Source: Deltaproteobacteria bacterium (lineage in GTDB: Bacteria > Desulfobacterota > GWC2-55-46). Taken from it: a DNA stretch of 36,926 nucleotides. The position numbers and the translations under genes are program-made. The notes under the pieces were generated by a model, which saw nothing but the letters and a program-made list of their open reading frames with translations, was not told where the DNA came from and searched no databases. Shown here piece after piece: positions 6,877 through 16,385 of this stretch (the stretch's first letter is position 1; every line of letters starts with the position of its first letter). The stretch is taken from positions 1-36,926 of the forward strand of contig JACRCE010000105.1 in the NCBI GenBank assembly GCA_016213015.1, written 5' to 3'.

Positions 6877-9342
6877 TCAACCCACCTGAGCAAGCTCAAG
6901 CCTTGCTTCCCAACGAGACCTCAAGACCTTTCTTATCAGAACGCCTTCAGGCCCGGCAAGCTCAGGGTTTGACTCCAAGTAAGCGAACGCATCGTCGCGC
7001 GCGGCCTTGAGGAGCGTTGCGTCGGTCAAGGCGAACGACAGCCTCAGGTCCGGAAGACCCGACTGCCTGACGCCTGTGAAGTTGCCCGGGCCGCGTATCT
7101 TCAAGTCCTCTTCGGCGAGCACGAAGCCGTCGCAAGTCTCGGTCATCACCTTGAGCCTTTTGTATGTGTCCTCGGAGTTCGTCCACGCGGCAAGCAACAT
7201 GCACAGCGACGGTTTTGCGCCCCTTCCCACCCTGCCCCTCAACTGATGCAACTGGGCCAGGCCGAACCGCTCGGCGTGCTCGATGAGCATGATTGTGGCG
7301 TTCGGCACGTCAACCCCCACCTCGATGACCGTCGTTGACACGAGGATATGCGTGAGGCCGTCCTTGAAGCCCTTCATTACGGACTCTTTTTCAGCGGTCG
7401 AGAGTCTGCCGTGGAGAAGTCCAATCCTGTACTCAGGGAATATATCCCTCTGAAGGTGCTCCTTCATGCTCGTCGCGTCCTTGAGGGACAACTCCTTGGA
7501 CTCCTCCACGAGCGGATATACGATGTAGCACTGGCCGCCCGTTGCCAGTTCCTTCCTTATCGCCTGATACGCCGCGCCCCTGCCGCGCTCTTTCAAGATG
7601 CGCGTCCCGATTGGCTGTCTCCCCGGCGGCAGTTGATCTATTATGGAAACGTCAAGGTCTCCGAAGACCGTCATTGCAAGCGTTCTCGGTATCGGCGTAG
7701 CGGTCATCAGCAGTATGTCCGGGGATACGCCCTGCGCTTTTTTGCGAAGCTCTCCCCTTTGCACCACGCCGAAACGGTGTTGCTCGTCTATGACGACAAG
7801 CCCGAGGTTTGCAAACTCCACGTCTTTTTGTATCAGGGCATGAGTGCCGACGACAAGGTCTACCGTGCCCTCCCGTATCTCCTTGAGCGCGGCGCGCCGC
7901 TCGCCCGCCTTCATAGCGCCCCTGAGAAGCGCTGCGCGGATGCCGATGTTTTCCATATAACGATGAATCGTAAGGTAGTGCTGTTCGGCCAATATCTCGG
8001 TGGGCGACATTATCGCGCTCTGATAGCCCGATTCTATGGCCCATAACGCGCTGATAAGGCTGACGACGGTCTTGCCGGAACCTACGTCGCCCTGCAAGAG
8101 CCTGTTCATGGGCAAGGCCGCTCTCATATCTTTCCTGATTTCGGAAAGCGCCTTCTCCTGAGCAACGGTAAGTGAAAACGGCAGGCTCTCGCGCAGACGC
8201 GCCTCAAGGCCGGATGAGGCCGTCCCTGCGGCCTTAAACGAGATGCCGCCCTCTTTTTTTATCGCCCTTCTCCTCATTGCAAGGCCAAGCTCCAGCATAA
8301 AGAGCTCGTCAAACGCAAGTGTTCGACGGGCCTCGCGCGCTTTTTCCAAAAACAAGCCGGACGATTGAGGCAGATGTAGAGCCTCAAAGGCCGACGATTG
8401 CTCCAAGACGCGCCGCCTTGAGCGTATCGCAACGGGCACGGAGTCAACGGCCTTATGTCCGTAGTCCGCGGCGATTGAGCCGAATATCTTTCTAAGGGTC
8501 TTTTGATGAAGGCCGTCAAGCTGAGAGTAGACCGGCATAACGCCGGAGAGAGAAGCGCTCGTCTCGGTTTCGTCCATCACCTCGATGTCCGGGTGTATCA
8601 TCTCGAACTGATGTCCGAACTTCGACACGCGGCCGTACAAGAGCAGTCTTGACCCGCTCTTGTAACGATCTTTCATGTATGAGAGCTTGTAGTGGAACCA
8701 TTTGATCTTCAAGATGCCGGTGGAATCATCGGCGGCCATCTCAAAGACCTTGCGCCTCCCGTAACGCGCCTCGGAGGAGGCGATGACCGTCGCTAAAACC
8801 GCGACGTCCTCGCCATTCACAAGTTCGCGCACCTTTTTCAATCTACTCCTGTCCTCATAGCGAAGCGGCAGGCAATAGAGCGCGTCCTCCACGGTCAAAA
8901 GGCCCTTTGCGGCAAACCTCTCGGCCAATCTGGGGCCGATGCCTTTGATAAACCTTAGCGGCGTCGCAAATGCCTTGAGCCTCTCGTCGGCCTCTTGTTC
9001 CGTAAGAGGCGGCTTTGCCGCTGACGCTGGATGCATTGGAGAGGCATCGGCATCCAACAAGCGCATGGCCTCGCATATACGTTCCTTCTTATAATCGGTT
9101 GGAAGGGAATCGAAATCAAGGAACAGACGTTTGAGCGTCGTTATCGCGGAAAGGTGAGCGTTGGGCACATGATGCGCTTCAGAGTCGCACAAGGACGAGA
9201 CGAGCGCGTCAAGCCCCTTGATAGAGCCGATATGCGCGAAGGAATCCTTTGACGCGAATGCAAGCGGACGGGAAAGCGCGTCCTTTATGCGTTCGATGCC
9301 GGTTTTTTCATGGCCGGTTTTGTCAAGGATGTCCTTGCCCAC
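6877..9342 (-). CDS. recG: ATP-dependent DNA helicase RecG
   Basis: RecG is a 3'-5' superfamily 2 branch-migration helicase that remodels stalled forks and recombination junctions. Visible landmarks are the wedge/OB domain with SRLKKVRELVNGEDVAVLATV, Walker A GDVGSGKT near residue 417, DEQHRFG near 520, MTATPIPRTLA near 550, LHGRLSTAEKE, and QLRGRVGRG near 700. The C-terminal region runs to GPGNFTGVRQSGLPDL. At 821 residues it is about 130 longer than E. coli RecG. The extra N-terminal part includes a helix-hairpin-helix-like RFIKGIGPRLAERFAAKGL segment near 130-150, as in many RecGs of delta-type bacteria. The start is GTG with TGAGGTG just upstream, nine bases after kup. A hairpin overlaps the stop codon. 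Confidence 0.95.
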   Translation of the reverse strand: MGKDILDKTGHEKTGIERIKDALSRPLAFASKDSFAHIGSIKGLDALVSSLCDSEAHHVPNAHLSAITTLKRLFLDFDSLPTDYKKERICEAMRLLDADASPMHPASAAKPPLTEQEADERLKAFATPLRFIKGIGPRLAERFAAKGLLTVEDALYCLPLRYEDRSRLKKVRELVNGEDVAVLATVIASSEARYGRRKVFEMAADDSTGILKIKWFHYKLSYMKDRYKSGSRLLLYGRVSKFGHQFEMIHPDIEVMDETETSASLSGVMPVYSQLDGLHQKTLRKIFGSIAADYGHKAVDSVPVAIRSRRRVLEQSSAFEALHLPQSSGLFLEKAREARRTLAFDELFMLELGLAMRRRAIKKEGGISFKAAGTASSGLEARLRESLPFSLTVAQEKALSEIRKDMRAALPMNRLLQGDVGSGKTVVSLISALWAIESGYQSAIMSPTEILAEQHYLTIHRYMENIGIRAALLRGAMKAGERRAALKEIREGTVDLVVGTHALIQKDVEFANLGLVVIDEQHRFGVVQRGELRKKAQGVSPDILLMTATPIPRTLAMTVFGDLDVSIIDQLPPGRQPIGTRILKERGRGAAYQAIRKELATGGQCYIVYPLVEESKELSLKDATSMKEHLQRDIFPEYRIGLLHGRLSTAEKESVMKGFKDGLTHILVSTTVIEVGVDVPNATIMLIEHAERFGLAQLHQLRGRVGRGAKPSLCMLLAAWTNSEDTYKRLKVMTETCDGFVLAEEDLKIRGPGNFTGVRQSGLPDLRLSFALTDATLLKAARDDAFAYLESNPELAGPEGVLIRKVLRSRWEARLELAQVG

Positions 9343-9351
9343 CGGAGCACC

Positions 9352-11145
9352 TCACATCTCGACGCGGGTAATTACGCCGTGCAACTTATTAGGGGGCAGT
9401 TTGTAGAATTGAAGGAAGGTCGGCGTCAGTTTTTTTATGATGGAAAAGACCTTCCACACCGGGTTTTCCGTGGCAATCTCTTCAAGGCCGTAGAAGATCG
9501 TCTTTTCGTTGATCGACGAAGCCTTCAATATCTCCTCTACGTCGACGATCTCCATATAACCCGACTGTATCTCGAAAGTCCTCAGGCCTGGAGCAAGAGG
9601 CTCCTTGAAGTTATAGCTCAGGCCGTACGGCTCGTCCGTCCTTGAAATCGAGACGATCACGTTGTCCTCGTAGATGATATTGTTCTTGAACATGGTGTGG
9701 ACTATGTACGGGGCTATCTCTTTGTCGTCCTTGGCGAAGAACAGCGCGGTACCGCTTATCTTGCAAAGCCCTTGGTATATCTGGTTGTAGCCGATAAGAA
9801 AGGCGTCCCGGTTGAGCGGACGGAGCGCCCTGTACAGCCGCCTCTGGCCCTTGGTATATATAAGTATCATGGCAAGCGGAAACATGGCGATTACGATTGA
9901 CCAGTACCCGCCGTGCGGAATCTTGAAAAAGTTGGCGAAGAGAAAGACCACGTCGATAAAAGTAATGACTCCCGCGATGAAAAAATTGACGACGTTGCCC
10001 CTCATCAGGAATATCCATGACATCATTATGCCGGTAATGGCCATGGTGCCGGTAACGGCAAGGCCGTAAGCGGCCGCGAGGTTATTAGAGGCCCTGAACA
10101 CGTACATGATGAACAGGACGCACGCGAGCAGGAACCAGTTTACAAAGCCGATGTATATCTGGCTCCGCATCTCCCTTGACGTGTAGTCCACCTTGAAAAG
10201 CGGCATCACGTGCGTGGTGATGCCCTGATAGACTATCGAGAACATGCCGCTTATCATGGCCTGCGACGCTATGATGGTCGCCGCGATGCTCAGGAGCAGG
10301 AACGGAACATAGAGTATCGCGGCGTAATGGTAGATCATCTCGAAAAGGACATTCTTCGCCTCGGGATGCGCCATGATGAACGCGCCCTGCCCCATGTAGT
10401 TTATGACGAGCACGACGAAGACGAAGTACCACGCCTTCACTATGGGCATCCTGCCCAAGTGTCCCATGTCCGCGTAGAGGGCTTCGCCTCCGGTGGCGCA
10501 CAGGATGACCTCGGAAAGTATGAAGAACCCGGACAGACCGTTGTCGAACAGCAGCCGTATCCCATAGTACGGATTCACCGCCTTCAAGACCTCCGCATAA
10601 TCGGATATGGCAACGAGGCCGGAGACGGCGAGGACGGAAAACCATACGACCATGATCGGGCCGAACGCCCATGCCACCTTTTCCGTGCCGCGTCTCTGGA
10701 TTGCAAAAAGCAAGACGGCTATGACGCCGGCAACGATGATGAGCTTGTTCTGGCTCACTTCTTCAAAGCCGGGTATGAGCAGGGTTCCCTCGACCGCGCT
10801 CAGGATGCTGATGGCCGGCGTTATCACGCCGTCGCCGATGATGAGGGATATGCCGATGAACGACAAGGCGGTTACGAAACCTATCTGTCTCGTGCCCTTG
10901 AGGTACGGGGCGAGCAACTCCCTAAGAACAATGGTGCCGCCCTCGCCTTTATGTGAAAGGCTCGTTGCAAGCCATGCGTATTCGATTGTAACCAGCGTTA
11001 TAAGCGTCCAGACGATTAGAGAGATGACTCCGACGACATTGTCAGGGGTAGGCCTCGTGAAAAGGAAGATGACGGTCAGCGTGTATATCGGCGACGTTCC
11101 GATGTCGCCGAAGACTATGCCGAGTGATTTTATTATCTTGTCCAT
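9352..11145 (-). CDS. kup: Kup-family potassium uptake permease
   Basis: This 597-residue inner-membrane K+ transporter (KUP/HAK/KT family) probably works as a K+/H+ symporter. It opens MDKIIKSLGIVFGDIGTSPIYTL, the diagnostic N-terminal motif. It has about twelve membrane helices including GDGVITPAISILSAVEG and ICATGGEALYADMGH-like segments, and ends in a roughly 140-residue cytoplasmic domain. ATG at 11145 is chosen because the family motif starts there. A TTG seven codons upstream lies against the carB terminator. There is hardly room for a separate promoter after that terminator, so kup-recG may rely on read-through from the pyr operon or on a promoter inside carB. Confidence 0.92.
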   Translation of the reverse strand: MDKIIKSLGIVFGDIGTSPIYTLTVIFLFTRPTPDNVVGVISLIVWTLITLVTIEYAWLATSLSHKGEGGTIVLRELLAPYLKGTRQIGFVTALSFIGISLIIGDGVITPAISILSAVEGTLLIPGFEEVSQNKLIIVAGVIAVLLFAIQRRGTEKVAWAFGPIMVVWFSVLAVSGLVAISDYAEVLKAVNPYYGIRLLFDNGLSGFFILSEVILCATGGEALYADMGHLGRMPIVKAWYFVFVVLVINYMGQGAFIMAHPEAKNVLFEMIYHYAAILYVPFLLLSIAATIIASQAMISGMFSIVYQGITTHVMPLFKVDYTSREMRSQIYIGFVNWFLLACVLFIMYVFRASNNLAAAYGLAVTGTMAITGIMMSWIFLMRGNVVNFFIAGVITFIDVVFLFANFFKIPHGGYWSIVIAMFPLAMILIYTKGQRRLYRALRPLNRDAFLIGYNQIYQGLCKISGTALFFAKDDKEIAPYIVHTMFKNNIIYEDNVIVSISRTDEPYGLSYNFKEPLAPGLRTFEIQSGYMEIVDVEEILKASSINEKTIFYGLEEIATENPVWKVFSIIKKLTPTFLQFYKLPPNKLHGVITRVEM

Positions 11146-11164
11146 TGTCCGGTTATACCGCCTC

Positions 11165-11199
11165 AAAAAATCAAAGACGGGTCAAGGCCGACCCGTCTT
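11165..11199 (-). terminator. Intrinsic terminator at the end of the pyrimidine operon
   Basis: On the minus strand AAGACGGGTC pairs with GACCCGTCTT over a six-base loop, followed by TGATTTTTT. The ten-base perfect stem begins about 20 bases after the carB stop. Confidence 0.8.
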
Positions 11200-11219
11200 A
11201 TGCGGCACGCTCTATATGC

Positions 11220-14200
11220 TTATGCGTTTAACTGTGCATGATACTCCTGAATCGTCTTCACGGCAAGCTCATTTTTAAGCAGCGCCTTTATGCCCAATGC
11301 CGCGGCCTTTGCGCCGGCCACGGTCGTAAAATACGGAAGCCCGAACTCCAGAGACGACCTTCTTATGGAATAGGAGTCCGCCACGCTCTTCGCGCCGAAC
11401 GATGTGTTGATGACCATGTCCACCTCCCTGCTCTTTATCCTGTCAACGATATTCGGTCTGCCCTCGCCGACCTTATATACGTGTTCAGCCGCGACGCCGC
11501 GCCCCTTCAGATACCGCGCGGTGCCGTCGGTGGCTATTATCTCGAAACCGGCGTGAATCAGGTCTTTTGCAACCTGCGCTGTCTCGGCCTTGTCCTCGTC
11601 TCTGATGCTGATGAATACGCGCCCGGCAAGCGGGAGTTTGTTGCCCGCGGCGATCTGCGCCTTGGCAAAGGCGGAGCCGAAGTCATCCCCTATCCCCATG
11701 ACCTCTCCGGTGGACTTCATCTCCGGGCCGAGGAGCACGTCTACGCCCGGAAATTTTATGAACGGAAAGACCGCCTCCTTGACCGAGGTATACGACGGCC
11801 TTATCTCGTTCGTGAATCCGAGAGAGGCAAGGGTCGCGCCGGTCATCACCTTTGTCGCTATCTTGGCAAGGGGGACGCCTATGGCCTTGCTTACGAACGG
11901 CACGGTGCGGGAGGCCCTTGGATTGACCTCGAGCACGTAAACCTTTTCACCCTTGACCGCGAACTGCGCGTTCATAAGGCCGCACACCTTCAGCTCCATG
12001 GCCATGAGTTTCGTTTGCTTGCGTATCTCGTCAAGCACGGTCTCGGCGAGCGAGTACGGCGGTATGGCGCAGGCCGAGTCCCCCGAATGTATCCCTGCCT
12101 CCTCTATATGCTCCATGATCCCGCATATCACGGCCTCTTTCCCGTCCGATATGCAGTCAACGTCAACCTCTATGGCGCTGCTGAGGAAGTGATCCGCGTA
12201 TATGTCAAGGTCCTTGTCCGGCGAGATGATCAGCTTGCGCAAATACTCGTGCAACTCGTCGTCGTTATAAACTATCGCCATTGCCCTGCCGCCGAGCACG
12301 TAAGAGGGCCTGACGACAATCGGGTATCGCGCCTTGTCGGCAAGTTCTTCTATGCCGGCGTACTCTCCGCTCTCAAACGCCTTCTTGTTCGGGCGGATGT
12401 CGAAGCCCTCCGGATAATGGAGTCCAAGCCTGTCAAGCAAGGCGCGGAACCTGAATCTGTCCTCAGCCTCGTCAATCGCCTCAGGCGAGGTGCCGATGAT
12501 CTTGACGCCCGCGTCCTTCAACCGCCTCGCGAGCTTCAAAGGCGTTTGTCCCCCAAGCTGGACGATGACCCCCCACGGCTTCTCCTTCTTTACTATCGCC
12601 ATCACGTCCTCAAAGGTCAGAGGCTCGAAGTAGAGCCTGTCGGATGTGTCATAGTCGGTCGATACGGTCTCAGGGTTGCAGTTGACCATGATGCTCTCGA
12701 TACCTAGTTCCTTCAAGGCAAAGCTCGCGTGAACGCAACAGTAGTCGAACTCGATCCCTTGGCCGATGCGGTTCGGCCCGCTTCCGAGTATCATTACCTT
12801 CTTGCGCGACGTCGGGTAAGCCTCGCAGGCCGTTGACAACGCGCCGTTAACGTAAAACGGCCGCTCATGCGTTGAATACAGATACGGGGTGTGCGCCTCG
12901 AACTCGGCGGCGCAGGTGTCAACGGTCTTGTACACCGTCTCTATCCCTGCCTTGAGAAGGGTCTCGGATATGACGGCCTCGGACGAGCCGGTAATCTCGG
13001 CAAGCGTCTTGTTTGAAAAGCCCATTGACTTGGCCTTTGCTAAAAGATCGGGAGAAACCTCAGCCCCGCCTTTAGCCTGCCAAAATATCCCCTCCTCCAC
13101 CTCCACGATCTCGCGTATGTTATTCAAGAACCACCTGTCAATGCCGGTCAATTCGGCGATTTCATCCACGTGCAGACCCGCTCTAAGCGCCTCGGCAACG
13201 TACCATAACCGCTCCTGACGCGGGGTCTTGAGCATTGAACAAATGAGGCTCCTCTCGTCCGGCGTGGGTTTGAAGGCTGGTTCCTTGCGCCCGGAGCGCA
13301 CCTTTCTTTCAAAACCGAAACTGCCGGTCTCAAGCGAGCGCATGGCCTTGTGGAGCGCCTCCTTGAAGGTCCTGCCCATTGCCATTGCCTCGCCGACCGA
13401 CTTCATCTGCGTCGTGAGCGTCGCGTCAGCGTTGGCAAACTTCTCGAATGTGAAGCGCGGTATCTTCACCACCACGTAGTCTATCGTCGGCTCGAAACAG
13501 GCCGGGGTCTTTTTCGTTATGTCGTTGGGTATCTCGTCCAACGTATAACCCACGGCGAGTTTGGCGGCCATCTTTGCGATGGGGAAACCGGTTGCCTTGC
13601 TTGCAAGGGCGGACGAGCGCGACACACGCGGGTTCATCTCGATTACCGTTACCCTGCCGTTTTCAGGGTTTACCGCGAACTGGATGTTCGATCCGCCGGT
13701 ATCAACGCCTATCTCCCGTATGATCCTTATGGAGGCGTCGCGAAGCGATTGATACTCCTTGTCCGTAAGGGTCTGAGCCGGAGCCACGGTTATCGAATCA
13801 CCGGTATGCACGCCCATTGCGTCGAAGTTCTCGATGGAGCATATTATCACCACGTTGTCCGCGGTGTCGCGCATGACCTCCAGTTCGTACTCCTTCCAGC
13901 CGATGACCGACTCCTCCACGAGTATCTCGCTTACCGGGCTGAACTCAAGTCCGCGCCTCGCCATCTCCTCATACTCTTGAAGGTTGTAGGCGATGCCGCC
14001 GCCGGTCCCGCCGAGCGTGAACGAAGGCCGTATGACGACAGGAAAGTCCATCAGCCCGATTATCTCAAGCGCCCTCTGGAAGTTTCTTACGTTGTAGCTC
14101 CTCGGCACCTCAAGCCCGATCTTGAGCATCGCGAGCTTGAAAAGCTCCCTGTCCTCGGCCTTCTTGATGGCCGGGAGTTTCGCGCCGATCATCTCGACGT

Positions 14201-14534
14201 TATACTTATCCAGAATACCGGCCTCGGCAAGTTTTACGGACACGTTGAGCGCGGTCTGCCCGCCCATAGTGGGAAGGAGCGCCTGCGGCCTCTCCCGCTC
14301 GATAATCTTCTCCACGGACTCCACGGTTATAGGCTCGATGTACGTCCTGTCCGCAAGGGTCGGGTCCGTCATAATGGTGGCCGGATTGGAGTTGACGAGC
14401 ACGACCTCATAGCCGTCGTCCTTCAATGCCTTACAGGCTTGTGTGCCGGAGTAGTCGAACTCGCAGGCCTGGCCTATTACGATAGGCCCTGAGCCGATGA
14501 TGAGTATCTTTTTTATGTCGATGCGTTTTGGCAA
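11220..14534 (-). CDS. carB: Carbamoyl-phosphate synthase large subunit
   Basis: CarB makes carbamoyl phosphate from bicarbonate, ammonia supplied by CarA, and two ATP, feeding pyrimidine and arginine synthesis. The 1104 residues show the duplicated structure. The N-terminal half opens [22 protein letters not shown] with ATP-grasp motif [10 protein letters not shown]. The second half begins [21 protein letters not shown] with [10 protein letters not shown]. The C-terminal MGS-like allosteric domain has [10 protein letters not shown] and [17 protein letters not shown]. The start is TTG with GGAG nine bases upstream. It follows the second HEPN gene by 29 bases without any visible terminator, although in most operons carB directly follows carA. 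The long plus-strand frames opposite it are shadows of high-GC coding. Confidence 0.97.
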   Translation of the reverse strand: MPKRIDIKKILIIGSGPIVIGQACEFDYSGTQACKALKDDGYEVVLVNSNPATIMTDPTLADRTYIEPITVESVEKIIERERPQALLPTMGGQTALNVSVKLAEAGILDKYNVEMIGAKLPAIKKAEDRELFKLAMLKIGLEVPRSYNVRNFQRALEIIGLMDFPVVIRPSFTLGGTGGGIAYNLQEYEEMARRGLEFSPVSEILVEESVIGWKEYELEVMRDTADNVVIICSIENFDAMGVHTGDSITVAPAQTLTDKEYQSLRDASIRIIREIGVDTGGSNIQFAVNPENGRVTVIEMNPRVSRSSALASKATGFPIAKMAAKLAVGYTLDEIPNDITKKTPACFEPTIDYVVVKIPRFTFEKFANADATLTTQMKSVGEAMAMGRTFKEALHKAMRSLETGSFGFERKVRSGRKEPAFKPTPDERSLICSMLKTPRQERLWYVAEALRAGLHVDEIAELTGIDRWFLNNIREIVEVEEGIFWQAKGGAEVSPDLLAKAKSMGFSNKTLAEITGSSEAVISETLLKAGIETVYKTVDTCAAEFEAHTPYLYSTHERPFYVNGALSTACEAYPTSRKKVMILGSGPNRIGQGIEFDYCCVHASFALKELGIESIMVNCNPETVSTDYDTSDRLYFEPLTFEDVMAIVKKEKPWGVIVQLGGQTPLKLARRLKDAGVKIIGTSPEAIDEAEDRFRFRALLDRLGLHYPEGFDIRPNKKAFESGEYAGIEELADKARYPIVVRPSYVLGGRAMAIVYNDDELHEYLRKLIISPDKDLDIYADHFLSSAIEVDVDCISDGKEAVICGIMEHIEEAGIHSGDSACAIPPYSLAETVLDEIRKQTKLMAMELKVCGLMNAQFAVKGEKVYVLEVNPRASRTVPFVSKAIGVPLAKIATKVMTGATLASLGFTNEIRPSYTSVKEAVFPFIKFPGVDVLLGPEMKSTGEVMGIGDDFGSAFAKAQIAAGNKLPLAGRVFISIRDEDKAETAQVAKDLIHAGFEIIATDGTARYLKGRGVAAEHVYKVGEGRPNIVDRIKSREVDMVINTSFGAKSVADSYSIRRSSLEFGLPYFTTVAGAKAAALGIKALLKNELAVKTIQEYHAQLNA

Positions 14535-14563
14535 GGCAGTTCACTCCATATTCCGATGCAATT

Positions 14564-14953
14564 CTATTTCAACAAACCAACTTCATAGACAAAAACCTTC
14601 GCGTATCGAAGCCATTCATCAGCTTGCTCTTTTTCAAAACTAACCAGCTCTATGTAATCTCCACGCTGACGGGCTTCAAATAGCTCATCATAGAATCGCC
14701 CTGTATCATGGCTCACAAGCCCAGTTTTTACAAAATACTTGTGAAAGGCGGCCCTTACGCCTGAATGTTTTTTGAATTTGACGCCTTTTTGGAACAAAAC
14801 CGCGCTAACCGTATAAAAACAGGCATAATAAATACGATTAACGGAAAAAGCAACTCTACCAGCTTTCAATTCGTCCTCGGCGGCTTCAAGAGAATCCTTG
14901 GCTTTTGCCATCCAATAAGCGACTATGCCGCTTATCGACTCCTCTTGGTTCAT
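14564..14953 (-). CDS. HEPN-domain protein (UPF0332-like), pair B
   Basis: This 129-residue helical protein carries the HEPN pattern of the UPF0332 group: AYWMAKAKDSLEAAEDELKAG, then NRIYYACFYTVSAVLFQKGV, KKHSGVRAAFHKYFVKTG, and FEARQRGDYIEL near 97. HEPN proteins paired with minimal nucleotidyltransferases often act as RNase-type toxins that are neutralised by the partner, in several cases through AMPylation. The canonical RX4-6H motif is not clearly visible here (closest is RAAFH, with three intervening residues), so nuclease activity is uncertain. Its ATG overlaps the partner's TGA by four bases. carB follows. GC content appears lower than in the flanking car genes, consistent with acquisition. 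Confidence 0.85.
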   Translation of the reverse strand: MNQEESISGIVAYWMAKAKDSLEAAEDELKAGRVAFSVNRIYYACFYTVSAVLFQKGVKFKKHSGVRAAFHKYFVKTGLVSHDTGRFYDELFEARQRGDYIELVSFEKEQADEWLRYAKVFVYEVGLLK

Positions 14954-15312
14954 AGCAGGATGGCCTCCTCTTCAATAAATGAATGGATCGGCAGAAACGA
15001 AATGCGTCCCCTATCCCACTCATCTTCCGATAGAATAAGCGGACTTAGATTCGTATCAAAAGTAAGATTTATGTCAAATACGGCGTGTATTATCTCTTTC
15101 CTGACTGCGTCGGATACCGCGCATGGAAGGAGAATAAGAACATCTAAATCAGACTCTTCGTCGGCAACCCCGGCTACCTTTGAGCCGAATATCTTTATTT
15201 TCAAAACCGGCCATGTTGCTTTCAGAACGGATGCCAATCTGTTTAACGCCAATAGTTCAGTCTTTGACAGAAAACCTTTTTTAATCAGCGTTCTTATGGT
15301 TGTTATATGCAT
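14950..15312 (-). CDS. MNT-type minimal nucleotidyltransferase, pair B
   Basis: The 120-residue protein has the Pol-beta-fold nucleotidyltransferase signature FGSKVAGVADEESDLDVLIL at about 43-62: the GS pair, then DLD as metal ligands. A possible third acid lies in NLTFDTNLS. The N-terminal 30 residues (MHITTIRTLIKKGFLSKTEL) look like a small helical lead. Members of this group partner HEPN proteins and typically transfer AMP to them. The four-base ATGA overlap with the downstream HEPN gene implies coupled translation. Gene order here (MNT then HEPN) is the reverse of pair A. Function as an antitoxin is inference from family and pairing. Confidence 0.85.
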   Translation of the reverse strand: MHITTIRTLIKKGFLSKTELLALNRLASVLKATWPVLKIKIFGSKVAGVADEESDLDVLILLPCAVSDAVRKEIIHAVFDINLTFDTNLSPLILSEDEWDRGRISFLPIHSFIEEEAILL

Positions 15313-15339
15313 AAAATGCCCCCTCTACGCTCAAACCAT

Positions 15340-15663
15340 CTACGCGGCTGAATAAAATATCTCTCCGTGCTTTGCATATTCGACGATGGACAACGCGCCT
15401 CCGTCCCATTCATCCGTGGTCATTGCAATTGCCTCGATCGGCGCGAAGACCTCATAGATGGCGCCTGACAAAACGTCGAGGCGCTCCCAATATCCCTTGC
15501 CGTTAAAATCGTCCGACACGACAACGACGTCAATATCGCTCCCATCCTTAAACGTGCCCGTCGCATAAGACCCGTAGAGGATCAACTTTGAAATCCTTAT
15601 GCCCCTTGATTCAAGGGCCGTCTTGAACCTTGCAACCTCTCCTAAAGCCGCTTTTTTATCCAT
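15340..15663 (-). CDS. MNT-type minimal nucleotidyltransferase, pair A
   Basis: A 107-residue single-domain nucleotidyltransferase. The active-site pattern is LYGSYATGTFKDGSDIDVVV at about 29-48, with the GS motif and DID metal ligands. A candidate third acidic residue lies in FAPIEAIAMT. It overlaps the upstream HEPN gene by 22 bases and has its own ATG, so the pair is probably translationally coupled. It is only distantly similar to the pair B enzyme, since the motif spacing and the N-terminus differ. The two pairs are therefore not a recent tandem duplication. Confidence 0.85.
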   Translation of the reverse strand: MDKKAALGEVARFKTALESRGIRISKLILYGSYATGTFKDGSDIDVVVVSDDFNGKGYWERLDVLSGAIYEVFAPIEAIAMTTDEWDGGALSIVEYAKHGEIFYSAA

Positions 15664-16022
15664 TGGATAACCTCCTTGCTTCCGTCAAGAACTTCGCGTA
15701 CCGCCTCTTTTGTGTAATCGCTCTGTAGTTTTTCCAAGTCATCAGGGTATCTGGTGGCGATGTTGGCCTCGTTAAGCCTTACTATGAACTTGCCCGTCTT
15801 TTCAGCAGGGCTGACGTCCACCCTGCTCAACAAATAAACAAGATTGTGAACCCTGGGCGGCGTTTCGCCGAGCTTGTGCCGATAAAGACCTTTTATAGCC
15901 TTCTCAACCGCCTGATGACACATGAATACGGCATAGAAATACCTTCCACCGCCGAACATGAATTCGGCTGTTTCAAGGTCATAGTCGGCCTGTTTAAGCC
16001 ACTCGGTTGGGGCTATGCTCAT
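15642..16022 (-). CDS. HEPN-domain protein, pair A
   Basis: This 126-residue helical protein matches the HEPN family: EWLKQADYDLETAEFMFGGG, then the hallmark FMCHQAVEKAIKGLYRHKLG near 33-52, RVHNLVYLLSRV, and TRYPDDLEKL near 90-99. Partnered with an MNT enzyme such proteins form toxin-antitoxin modules. Here no clean RX4-6H catalytic motif is seen, so it may be an inactive or divergent HEPN. ATG 16022 is preferred over a TTG two codons upstream because GAAGG lies six bases before it. It is the first gene after the 430-base gap containing the miniature element, so it may have its own promoter there or rely on read-through from carA. Confidence 0.85.
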   Translation of the reverse strand: MSIAPTEWLKQADYDLETAEFMFGGGRYFYAVFMCHQAVEKAIKGLYRHKLGETPPRVHNLVYLLSRVDVSPAEKTGKFIVRLNEANIATRYPDDLEKLQSDYTKEAVREVLDGSKEVIQWIKKRL

Positions 16023-16065
16023 AATCAACCTTCGCTACCTTGACGGAACAGATTGCTTCAAAAAC

Positions 16066-16121
16066 AGCCAATACCAATGGCGCTCTCGCTACGCTCAGCC
16101 CATCCTGCGCTACTATTGGCT
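16066..16121. repeat. Long inverted repeat upstream of HEPN pair A
   Basis: AGCCAATA (16066-16073) pairs with TATTGGCT (16114-16121). The 40 bases between can pair further, with CGCTCTCGCTACGCTCAGC facing GCGC. It lies 44 to 99 bases upstream of the HEPN start. It may be a degenerate intergenic palindrome, an operator or a transcript structure. Confidence 0.45.
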
Positions 16122-16201
16122 CAAGATAATATCCAACATTTCACGTATATTCTTACAAAAAATTGCAATAACGAAGCCTATTGAAATATTGAGTAAAGTA
16201 C

Positions 16202-16385
16202 CTATGGAAACTATGATTAATTTTCTTTTCTGTCATTGCGAGCCCAGCACCACTTTGGATTATGAAAGCGTGTTCCTTGGCAAATTCCTTCGTGCAACAA
16301 AGTGGTGCTGGGTTGATTTCCTTGAAGACGAGATTCTACGCTACGCGAGAATGACGGATCGGCGAATTAATCAGATCTTCCATAG
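16202..16385. repeat. Miniature inverted-repeat element, copy 2, between carA and the HEPN/MNT genes
   Basis: Terminal repeats of about 21 bp match at 17 positions: CTATGGAA, four variable bases, TGATTAATT at 16202-16222, and its complement at 16365-16385. The inner nine bases (16214-16222, 16365-16373) are perfect. Inside are TGTCATTGCGAGC, the 70-bp module, and a GAAGACGAGATT stretch shared with the copy at the right end of the window. No transposase is encoded. The element lies in the middle of the pyr operon, and its right end supplies the stop codon of a small frame that follows carA. Confidence 0.75.
16243..16312. repeat. 70-bp palindromic module, copy 3
   Basis: It is base-for-base identical to 6664-6733 and to the reverse complement of 32-101. 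It is nested inside the 16202-16385 element. The homologous place in the 36786-36926 element has different sequence and no module. Confidence 0.85.

Noticed and set aside
11238-14492. Long plus-strand reading frames (489 and 380 codons) opposite carB
   Set aside because: They are antisense shadows of high-GC coding sequence. CarB is unmistakable across the whole region, and these frames show no family similarity or ribosome sites.
14564-16022. HEPN/MNT genes as one four-gene duplication
   Set aside because: Gene order is reversed between pairs and the motifs, lengths and overlaps differ, so they are two independent or long-diverged pairs.
6655-16312. Repeats as a CRISPR array
   Set aside because: Copies are kilobases apart, palindromic over 70 bases, lie within larger elements and have no regular spacers; no cas genes are present.
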